From: Caprella mutica
Lineage: Eukaryota; Arthropoda; Malacostraca; Amphipoda; Caprellidae
Direction of reading: 5' to 3'
Length of the DNA: 64,000 bases
Assembly: GCA_947561585.1 (NCBI GenBank)
Contig: CANNZV010001624.1
Coordinates: 57,481 to 121,480, forward strand
Shown here piece after piece: positions 33,991 through 43,417 of this stretch (its first letter is position 1; the number at the start of each line of letters is the position of its first letter). A program made the translations under genes and the position numbers. Below the pieces are notes generated by a model, which saw only the letters and a program-made list of their open reading frames with translations, did no database searches and had not been told where the DNA came from.

Positions 33991-34621
33991 GATAATAATT
34001 ATTCTTTAACTTTTATTTGAATCGGTATCATGGCTTCAGTTATTAAAATTAAAATTTAGACCCTAAAAGGCCTCGCTTTAGTTACTAAATCACGACTTAT
34101 CAAACAGTAATTAAAGCAAGGAAAGGTAACAAGAAATTTATAATTATTGTCTGTCCTTGAGTATAAGCTATACATCTCACTTTCTATGATCCCCAGTAAA
34201 CAATGCGGCATCGAAATGACATCATCTGGATACAAGGCTTTTCTCGAAATCAATTCGAAAATAGAGCTAGAATTCGCTCTCTAACATCGTTTTGGCTTCA
34301 ATTCGAAGATGCCGTGCACCACTAGACGGTATCGACAACACCGTCAACACGTGTATTTCGAGATGAAAAGTCACAAATTATGCGTCGAATAGACGTTAAT
34401 AAAAAGAAGTAAATCTTTGCTACTACCATAGGGAATCTGTATCGAATCGACGTCCGATTATATATCTAATATGCTTCGAAACGATATCCAATAAGTAAAT
34501 AAATTCAAAAATTAAAATTGAATCTTTTACTTTATTGCATACAGTTTACTTAGGTTGAATAAATATCAATTTAAATAATGTTACATATATATTAAAAGGG
34601 AAGAAATAAGATGATTAGTCT

Positions 34622-34707
34622 GGAGGCTGGGTATCGAACCTGCACCCATGCAGATATCCTGCGGTCAGGTATATGAACCTTGGCTCTGTGCCACCGTGCA
34701 TGCAATT
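34622..34707 (-). ncRNA. tRNA-like segment (SINE head or tRNA pseudogene)
   Basis: On the - strand TGGCACAGAGCCAAGG (34678-34693) resembles a pol III A box and GCAGGTTCGATACCC (34629-34643) a B box, at tRNA-like spacing. A middle CCTGACCGCAGG could be an anticodon-type stem. Acceptor-stem pairing is not convincing, so a tRNA-derived SINE remnant is more likely than a working tRNA. Confidence 0.35.
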
Positions 34708-35969
34708 AACAAAAAAAATATTAATATTAAACCACTTGCAGATACTTTGAGATATTTTTAAGCTAATATTACTATAGAGACAAACACCGCTTTCATAACC
34801 AAGATCACAACTTATTCTTATTACGAATTGTACATAATAAGATGGTCAAATTTTTATAAAATTGTAACTCTTTAAAAATTTCATTCTCTATGAGTTCAAA
34901 TTAAAGAAAATGTTTTGAGGCCACGACTTAGCTAAATAAAGATGAAAGCTCTGTGATGAAATTTCAATGAATTAATTAAAATTTGACCAGACTAACTCTC
35001 ACTCGATGTATGTATAGTATGTATAATCATTGTCCCTGAGCTATGAAGTGGCTCTGAGTTATGAAGAAACAAAAATTTAATAACTCAGGAGTTCCACTGT
35101 TTTTTTTATACGACTAAAACAGACGACAGAAAATATGAGACTCATACTAGCTTTTTCATAACTTTTTACGTGCATCGAATACACATCGTTTTAATATCTA
35201 TATTTATGCATCATTTTCATAGAAAAATATCTATCTATCGATTTCGTTACTAATTTTCGATGTATTAAATTATATATGATTTGACATCTAAAATGGAAGG
35301 AGATTTATGATGTCGATTTCAGGGTTTTCTCATGTATCGATTCAATTAAAATTAATTAATAAATTTAGATATCCGCTGTCCCAGCTATTAATTCGACATA
35401 AGAAGATATCGAATAGATAGACCGTTGTTTATAGGGTAGGTATTGCATTGAAGTTGTAATTTTTATTAAAAAAACGCTTCTGTATTGTAATTGCTTGTCA
35501 TACTTGCATTTTTCATTTTCACTTCTGCAATATGACTTTCACTTGTGCCTATTCATTTTTCAATTCTGCCCATTCATTATTCACTTATGCCAACTTGACT
35601 TGGAAAAGTTATAGTTATACCTGAAGAGCTATCGCTTTCTATGATTTATACAAAGAAAACTACTTCATAACTCAGGGGCATTTCATAATTCAGGTCCTTC
35701 ATTACTCGGGTACTTCATAAAAAAAACCCTCATATCCCAGGAGTTTTACTGTAATTATATCGATGCCGCAGTGTTTATTGGGTGAAGTCTTGTCTGTCCA
35801 CCAAAAATGTATCCACTACCATTGAATAATATTAATTATTAGTTTATTACCTATAGGCTATAGTATTACAGATACGTATCTATGGTACCTATGCATATCA
35901 TCATAGATTTATTTTTACACTAGATTTTCCCGTTAAAAATAACGGTCAACATCAATACCAATTTATTAC

Positions 35970-36082
35970 CCGTTATTAGGTTACTTTTAATGAATTCAAT
36001 TAAAATTAAAATATCTGCAGTGTCTAATTTATTTTATAGATAAAATACATTAAAAAATTGAATAAAAACAGGGGAATTTAAA
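35970..36082 (+). repeat. Dispersed repeat, copy 1
   Basis: ATTAGGTTACTTTTAATG through AATAAAAACAGGGGAATT is shared with 63439-63549. The copy here directly precedes the 10-bp satellite. Family unknown. Confidence 0.6.
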
Positions 36083-36100
36083 CGGTAGGACTATTTACAG

Positions 36101-36540
36101 AATGGAACCGAATGGAACCGAAAGGAACCTAATGGAACGTAATGGAACGTAATGGAACATAATTGAACCTAATAGAACCTAATGGAACCTAATGGAACCT
36201 GATGGAACCTGATGGAACCTAATAGAACCTAATGGAAACTAATGGAACCTAATGGAACCTTATGGAACCTGATGGAACCTAATGGAACCTGATGGAACCT
36301 AATGGAACCGAATGGAACCAAATGGAACCTTATGGGACCTAATGGAACCTAATGGAACCTAATAGAACCTAATGGAACCTAATGGAACCTGATGGAACCT
36401 GATGGAACCTAATGGAACCTAATGGAACTTAATGGAACCTAATTGAACCTAATGGGACATAATGAAACCTAATGGAACCTAATTGAACCTAATGGAACCT
36501 AATGGAGCCTGATAGAACCTGATGGAACCTGATGGAACCT
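36101..36540. repeat. 10-bp tandem repeat, 44 units
   Basis: Unit AATGGAACCT repeats for exactly 440 bp with point changes (AATGGAACCG, GATGGAACCT, AATAGAACCT) but no insertion or deletion, so all 44 units are in register. 36541-37008 holds nothing recognisable. Confidence 0.97.
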
Positions 36541-37008
36541 AATTTAATAACAGTTTGGAATTCCTTTTTTCCGTTGTTTAGCGAATAAAATTTCAATCCG
36601 ATTTTAGTCGTAGTTGGCAATCTTGATGTGGCTCCTCTGTTGCGGCTGTTAAGGGCGTCCATGTCGCCAAAGATCTTTGGAGGCATTTTTTTCAATAAAA
36701 ATATCTTTGGTAGATCCTGGAGACAATTTCTAATTAATTCCTATATTTACATGTAATTATTGGAAACATTTTAGAGAATTCTGGTTATTTTGGAGAATTG
36801 GAGACAGATTTGAAAATCTTTGGACTCTCTCTGCCCTCTGGCCTCTGGAAACGAATTGTCCTCAAAAATGAAATCTTGGAAAGTTGGAGATAGATTCGAC
36901 AGTTGACGCATTTTTCATGCTGACAAATACTCTACAATAATAGCATGTACCTAATTGTGTAAACATAGGAATTAATTTGAAAATTGATGGTGAATAGCGA
37001 ATAATTCA

Positions 37009-37541
37009 ATACGTATCTAAAAGCTGAGCGGCGCACACCAGTACGGCGCACCAGATTACGGCGCACCACTGTACATTCTATTAGATAGGTAATTTGAATA
37101 CAGATTAATGACAAATGGAGTGAATTTGATAGGTAATTGTCGTATCAAATTTATGTCTGGCACCTGACGGTACCTGAATCCAATGTTTATACTACACAGT
37201 TTAATTATTTGATTGAGATGTTTAATTTGGAATAGAAAATAAAATTCATCATAGAAAACTGTAATTGTAATTTTATGGGGTAACTATTGTAAACTTTCAG
37301 TCTGAGATGTAAATAAAAACTTATCAGTTAGCCGTTAGGTAGATGTATCGGGGGGCGTGCCGCCCCCCGAACCCCCCTGCCAGGTCATTAAACAATCATG
37401 AAGTGTGCAGAACAACAAACTAGCGGATACAACAAACTACATAACAGTTTTTCACATTGAGGTCATTAATAGAAAGTACAGTGGTGCGCCGTATTGTAGT
37501 GCGCCGTAATGTGGTGCGCCGTTCAGCTTTTAGATACTTAT
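37009..37541. mobile_element. Mutator-like nonautonomous element with 10-bp target duplication
   Basis: Inverted ends ATACGTATCTAAAAGCTGAG and CAGCTTTTAGATACTTAT are followed inward by three spaced GGCGCACCA-type motifs on each side (left GGCGCACACCAGTACGGCGC; right GTGGTGCGCCGT). The direct repeat GAATAATTCA flanks it exactly (36999-37008, 37542-37551). Duplications of 9-11 bp are the hallmark of MULEs. The interior has a G/C island (GGGGGGCGTGCCGCCCCCCG) at about 37351-37375 and no transposase. Confidence 0.75.
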
Positions 37542-37678
37542 GAATAATTCAGTAGAGTAGACTAATTTCAAGACCTCTGACCTCATTCTTCAATAGTCCA
37601 GTTGCTGGCATGTTTTGAAGTGTGGCAGGAAAGTCGCCAGTTTTAGTGAGAAAATGGATCAAGGTAGCCACATTGACA

Positions 37679-39006
37679 TTTCCAGTCTGCAGAATATGGA
37701 ACATTTTTCCAAGACTCATTCTGCGGGAGTTTTTTGATTGAATTTTAAAAATTTGAGATCTCTGCGGGAGATATTCAATTAATTCCTATGTTATCATTAA
37801 TTTAGCTGCAGGAGATTTTGAATTAATTACTATGTTACCATTAATTTAGCTGCGGGAGATTTTGAATTAATTCCTGTTACCCAGAGTGGAATAATAACTC
37901 ATTTCAGATTGACTAGTAACTCTGTTAGGAATTAAGAATGAACAAAAATTACTCATTTTAACCCTAAAAAATGCAGAAATCAGGAAATTATTTTTTAAAT
38001 TTCAATTCCGCAGTGAAAACTAATGTAAAATAAGTCATTTAAGCTTCACAATTGGGCTTGTTGTGATGATAAACATCACTGATAGAAATGCATGAAGTTA
38101 GGAGTAACTCTGTTAGAATTTATGTTTTCCAGTCTGGCCTGTTACCATTAATTTAGCTGCGGTAGATTCTGAATCTTCTGCGAGAGTCAGAGAGTAGCTC
38201 TCTCAGTCTCTCTCAAATTAAAGTCTTTGCGGGAGAAGAGACACATTCTACAGATTGGCCACATTTAAGATACTTTAAAGAAGAAATCCAGTTTGACGTC
38301 TTTGACTCTGAGTCTCTGTATTTGGTGCACAAAATTCCCAGTCTCAGTCTGCAGAACATGGGACATTTATAACATATTCTGTGCGAACAATCCAGAGTGG
38401 AAAACACAAATTCTAACAGAGTTACTCATGAATACTCAACCGAACCTCGGAGTTTATTAATGATTACCATCATTCCCCTTGCTTAGTATTAGTAAAGCAT
38501 CCTAGCCCGTCCGTCTGCAGAATATGGAACATTTTTCCAAGACTCTCTGCAGGAGTTTATGATTGAATTTTTAGAAATTGGAGATCTCTGCGGGAGATCT
38601 TGAATTAATTCCTATGTTACCATTAATTTAGCCCAGTCTGCAGAATATGGAACATTTTTCCCCAAGACTCTCTGCGGGAGTTTTTCATTGATTTTTAGAA
38701 ATTGGAGATCTCTGCGGGAGATCTTGAATTAATTCCTATGTTACCATTAATTTAGCTGCGGGAGATTTTGAATTAATTCGTATGTTACCATTAATTTAGC
38801 TGCGGGAGATTCTGAATCTACTACTGAGAGTCAGGGAGTAACTGTTTCTCAAATTAAAATCTCTCCAGGAGAAGAGACACATTCTGCAAACTGGAATTTA
38901 CTAAATTTAGCTGCGGGAGATTCTGAATCTGCTACTGAGAGTCAGAGAGAGAACTGTCTCTCAAATTAAAATCTCTGCGGGAGAAGAAACACATTCTGTA
39001 GACTGG
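37679..39006 (+). mobile_element. Tandem and nested family B CAGTCTG elements
   Basis: Copies begin at 37682, 38513 and 38636 with GTCTGCAGAATATGGAACAT and carry CTGCGGGAG blocks and the core in reverse (ATTAATTCCTATGTTACCAT). Partial copies are at 38135-38256 and 38897-39006 (ending ACATTCTGTAGACTGG). Family F pieces with AGTAACTCTGTTAGAA lie at 37873-38134 and, split by the B copies, at 38392-39225. A family D end is at 38344. Confidence 0.7.
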
Positions 39007-39209
39007 CATCCTAGCATGTAGGTACCTTATATTATACCTATTACTATTGACCATATAGCATGCAGAGTTCAATATTTTCAAATATTGTGAAATATATAAC
39101 AGATTTTTACAAAGTTAAATGAAATAATTAGAAGTTTCTGCAAAGTTGTCCTTAGGATTTAGGAAGAATTTCTAACAGAGTTACTAGTCAATCAGAAGAG
39201 TCATTTTTC

Positions 39210-40960
39210 CATTCTGGCGAACAATCCTCAATTTCCTCCTATGTTTATATGTATTTAACTGAAAACCCAGTTTGTAACTTTGTATTTGGTGCACTGAACT
39301 CCTGACTTTTTCAAAAATCTGAGAAATAGCTGCCAACTTTTTTCATCACTTTGTCTAATCCTGAGTCCTCCAACATTTTTTCCAGTTGCCCCTCCCAAAA
39401 TTAATGGTAATATAGGAATTAATAGCTAAATATCCTCCGATATTGAAGGAATTTTTTTATTAGAGAAATTGAATATCTCCCGATATATCATTGGAATTTA
39501 GTGATACTGACATTTACCACCAAATACAATCTGGCTGAGAACAGAAGCCAAAATTGAGGATTTCTTGGAGAACAGCCAGTCTGCAGAACATAGGACATTT
39601 TTAACATTTTCTGCCTAGTTTCAGAGAATGTTCATTGAGTCATCAATACATTTTTTTTAAATAAGTCAACAAAAATTAGTAATGCAGTCGCCAGTCGTCA
39701 TAATTTAATTCCAATTTTGAAAGTAGACAGTCTTTAATATACCTGTTGTAAATAATATTGTTCATCAAGGAAGAAATAGATCAGTTTCTCTTTGGCTTTT
39801 ATTCACCTGTAGAGATATAATAATAAATTAACAACAAAACATTTAACTAGTTAATACATTATTATCAAAATATAAATACAACAATACTACTTACTAAATT
39901 TCTTCCTTTACATTTCTTAATGTAACATTCTTAATTTGTTAAATAAGATAGCACGATTCACTTATCAATGCACATAACCTTGTCTGAAGGGGAAGAAGGG
40001 ATCAGATGAATTTAAGTTAGTAATTACATTTCATTATAAACAAATACAAAACATCACAATACCTATATTATTATAATTACATGTCGGTGAAATTTACCAC
40101 GAAATACAGACAAGAAGATATGGCAGTTGAAAACATCTTTATGCTTCATGTCTGATGCATGTGTTATGTATATCTCTTGAGACTATCTATGGGTGATTTA
40201 CCGGTTCATACAATTACCGGAACCATCACGGAACGGACCATGAATTACCGGAACGCCAGTCTGTATTTGGTGCACAAAATAGGAGGGAAAATCGGAAATC
40301 CCACTGACTTTTTCAAAAAGCTGAAAAAATCCACCATAAATTTCCAGTATTTTGGCTGATCTACCAACATTTTCCCAATTTATCCACCAAAAATTAATAG
40401 TAACATTGGTATAAATAGCTAAAAATCCACCAACTTTGCCAGAATATTATTATCGAAGGATGAAAAAAAACCTAATGTATACCTAAAATGACTTAGCAAG
40501 GACTATTTCTCAATAAAACAACTCCGTTCCGGTAATTCATGTTCCGTTCCGGTAATTCATGTTCCGTTCCGGCCAGTCTGTATTTCATGGTGAATTCCAC
40601 CAACATGTCGGTGAAATTAATCTTAATAGTAAGTTTGTGACAGTTATTTTGTGCCTCAAGCTACAATGTTATTTTGGATTAAAAAATGACATGTTTGGAC
40701 ATACTTTATTACCTGGTTGAAAGTTGGTGGATTTTTAGCTATTTATTCCTATGTTAGTAAGTTACCATTAATTATTGGTTGCTAAATAATAACTAAATTG
40801 GGAAATTGTTGGTGGATCAGTCAAATATGTTGGTGAATTTTTCAGCTTTTTTCAAACTTACTGGGTTTTTGTGCAACAAATAGTTACAGTTAAATTACAG
40901 ACTGGAAGGCAATTAATTGGCATACATATAGCCTATAGGCATAAGACATTTTATTAATTG
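39210..40960. mobile_element. Family A, C and D CAGTCTG fragments
   Basis: Family D ends at about 39230-39270 and 39535-39605. A diverged family A copy lies at 39260-39535 (core TTAATGGTAATATAGGAATT, end ACCACCAAATACAATCTGG). Another A copy runs 40256-40455, with detached ends at 40081-40111 and 40573-40620. Family C remnant about 40622-40720. 39606-40080 is AT-rich with nothing recognised. Confidence 0.6.
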
Positions 40961-41398
40961 GGTCTATACTATTGGGCTATTATTATCTTTTTTTAAATGA
41001 CCAAAGATGTGAAACCCGACAATATGTAACTTTCACTATATTTTTCCATTAAAAAAGCAGAAGCATAAAACCTTTACAGAAGAGAAAATTCCTTCAGGAA
41101 GTCCTGAACTAGAATGAAAAGTTGAGTTCCCTGAATGGGAAAGACTCTAAAAACTCTCCTACATAGTTGAGAGAATAATGAAGGCATTCTTTTTCCAAAT
41201 CTGTCTCCAAAATGTCTCCATTCATTTCAATTGAGAAATGAGATCTTGCTATTTTAATAGATTAATAATGAGTTTTTATTTATGTATTCTTTTTTCAGAT
41301 TTAGACAACAATTTAGTATTTTCTTCCGCCCCCCTCCCCTCTAACCTCTTACTGAAACCCAAAAGTTCCATTCAGTGAACCCTTTTGTAGTTGATATA

Positions 41399-42993
41399 CA
41401 CTAGTGGACAAAAATGTGGGACAATTCAGTTTTTTTTACCATTTCTGCAATATTTTCCAATGGATTTATTTAATAATTTTTACACTCAATGTAGCCACTT
41501 ATAGTGTTAATGATGATATAAAATTTCAGCTTAATACATAGGATAGAAAAAAACTTATGGTGGAGTCAATTTTTTTCTCAAAATCACAGTGCCAAAAGTG
41601 TGGGACAATGTTAGAAAAATACTATTTAAAGGCAGTTTAAAGTCAGTTTATCCACATTTCTCTCTATGGTAATGAAGAATAAGTCGATTGCACCACTTTG
41701 TTTACATTTTAGCTGGTTACATCATAGCAATGGCACCGAAAATGACAGCCTCCATGAAAAGAAGAATTGTACAACTTTATGAAGATAAAAATTCAGTCCG
41801 GAAGATAGCCGAGGACTTGCAGTTGTTCAAAAGTGTTGTGGGAATAATAATAAAGGACTACAAGGAGACTGGGAAAGTTTCATCACCGAAGAAGAAGGGT
41901 AGACCACGAAACACCACTCCTAGAGACTATAGGATCATGAGGAAAAGGGCACTGAAGGATAGGTTCCAGACAGCAGCAGGTATTTCTCGTGAAATGAGTA
42001 CCTCCTACGATGTCAATGTTTCTAGTAGAACCGTGTCTAGACGCCTTGACGAAATTGGCCTCTTTGCAAGGTCACCCGCGAAGAAGCCTTTGATTAGCCT
42101 CAAAAACAAGAAAGTTCGATTGAGCTTCGCCGAAGATCATGTACTCTGGACTGACCATCAGTGGCAAAATGTATTTTTTCCTGATGAAAGTAAGTTCAAT
42201 CTATTTGGATCTGACAGGAAAAAATATGTAAGAAGATTTTGTCGAGAAGATTCGATAAAAAGTGCACCAAGAAAACAGTCAAGTTTGGTGGGGGCAGCGT
42301 AATGGTGTTCGGCATGATTTCATGGGAAGGGATGACTACTACTAGAGTTAATGGAACCATCTACAAGAACTTGTTATGAGATTATGTCATCCCAATACTT
42401 AGATGTTCTGCCTGCGAATCGCCCATTTCATGCAGGATAACGCCCCCTGCCACAAAGCTAAACACGTGATGGAGTTTCTTTCGGAGAAAAATGTGGCTGT
42501 AATGGATTGGCCCCCACAAAGTCCGGACCTAAATCCAATAGAAAACCTGTGGTCCACTTTGGGGAAGAATGTGAGTGCCAGGAATCCCAACAACACTGAA
42601 GATCTTTGGCTCAAACTCAAAGAAGAGTGGGCGAAAGTGTCACAAAATGATTGTCGCTGTCTCATTCAATCCTGTGGTAGAAGGTGTGCTGCAGTCATCG
42701 ATAACAAAGGCCTTTTCACTAAATATTAATGTTAGTCTGAAATTTTTTTGTCTATAATTATGAAGTTATTTACATTTTTGTTCACTTTTGTCCCACACTT
42801 TTGGCACTGTGATTTTGAAAAAAAAATTGACTCCACCATAAGTTTTTTTCTATCCTACGTATTAAGCTGAAATTTTATATCATTATTAACACTATAAGTG
42901 GCTACATTGAGTGTAAAAACTATTTAAATCCATTGGAAAATATTGCAGAAATGGTAAAATAACTGAATTGTCCCACATTTTTGTCCGCTAGTG
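41399..42993 (+). mobile_element. Tc1-type transposon, 1595 bp, decayed
   Basis: Flanked by TA on both sides. The long inverted repeats are about 210 bp each: CACTAGTGGACAAAAATGTG at the left, CACATTTTTGTCCGCTAGTG at the right, ending inward at GTGTGGGACAA / TTGTCCCACAC. One transposase gene lies inside. The long arms still match well, so the insertion is not ancient. It lies 400 bp upstream of the NDFIP start. Confidence 0.95.
41730..42729 (+). pseudogene. Tc1-type transposase, frameshifted
   Basis: Starts at ATG 41730 with an HTH region (MKRRIVQLYEDKNSVRKIAE) and a second HTH with SRRLDEIG. The catalytic triad is DD34E: FPDESKFNLFG, MQDNAPCHKA and LNPIENLW, with 34 residues between the second Asp and the Glu. 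It is broken by a frameshift near 42255 (before the GGGSVMVFG block), an in-frame TGA near 42376, and a second frameshift near 42400. Not functional as it stands. Confidence 0.93.
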
Positions 42994-43390
42994 TATATAT
43001 GTACTTTTTCATCTAAATCAAATTATATATATATATATAACTATATACATAATATACTATATTAGTGCATAAACTGTTCCATGCATCATTAGCACACGAA
43101 TTCAAAGAACTAAACTAAAAAGAACATTAATTTCCAAAGTAACCAAAACATTATGAACCCCTGAAACTGAGTTACCCAAACTTTTTAGTTTGATCAAATC
43201 CAAGTTAAGAACCACTTCCCTAAACTCTCATACTAGGTAATATTAAAGTTATCTTCATAATTGAGGGGCTATATGGTACTAACCGGTGCCCCTTAGAAAG
43301 TAAAATGAAGTTGGTAATCTTGATGCGGACGAAACTAATGCTGTGCATTAAATTTCATTACAGATCAGTTATGTTTTATCTTTAATAATT
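42994..43390. other. NDFIP upstream region
   Basis: About 400 bp between the Tc1 element and the NDFIP start codon. It has a TATATATATATA run near 43025-43040. I see no distinctive promoter element; an untranslated first exon cannot be excluded. Confidence 0.35.
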
Positions 43391-43417
43391 ATGCCACTGT
43401 TCAGTAGATATGTTCAG
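43391..43417 (+). CDS. NDFIP: NDFIP exon 1 (nine-codon first coding exon)
   Basis: ATGCCACTGTTCAGTAGATA and the next seven bases encode MPLFSRYVQ and stop at a GTAAGC donor in phase 0, exactly as needed for exon 2 (VPVSDEDISDG). The joined SRYVQVPVSDEDISD resembles the N-terminal SRYQQLQNEEES of NDFIP1. It is too short to be found by ORF length. The upstream 400 bp after the Tc1 element is AT-rich; I see no clear promoter motif. Confidence 0.75.

Larger units (their letters stand above)
32969..35440. mobile_element. 2.5 kb inverted-repeat (foldback) element
   Basis: Left arm 32969-33352 and right arm 35031-35440 are inverted copies, roughly 85% alike by eye: ACCCTATAAACAACGGTCTA mirrors GACCGTTGTTTATAGGGT; ACATCGAAAATTAGTAACGA-type blocks and TATAGCTCAGGGACA-type inner ends also match (CTTCATAGCTCAGGGACA / TGTCCCTGAGCTATGAAG). 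The 1.7 kb spacer holds a separate MITE (33814-33990) and a tRNA-like segment, but no transposase. Confidence 0.75.

Noticed and set aside
34622..34707. Functional tRNA gene
   Set aside because: A- and B-box-like motifs are present but acceptor-stem pairing and a clear anticodon loop are not.
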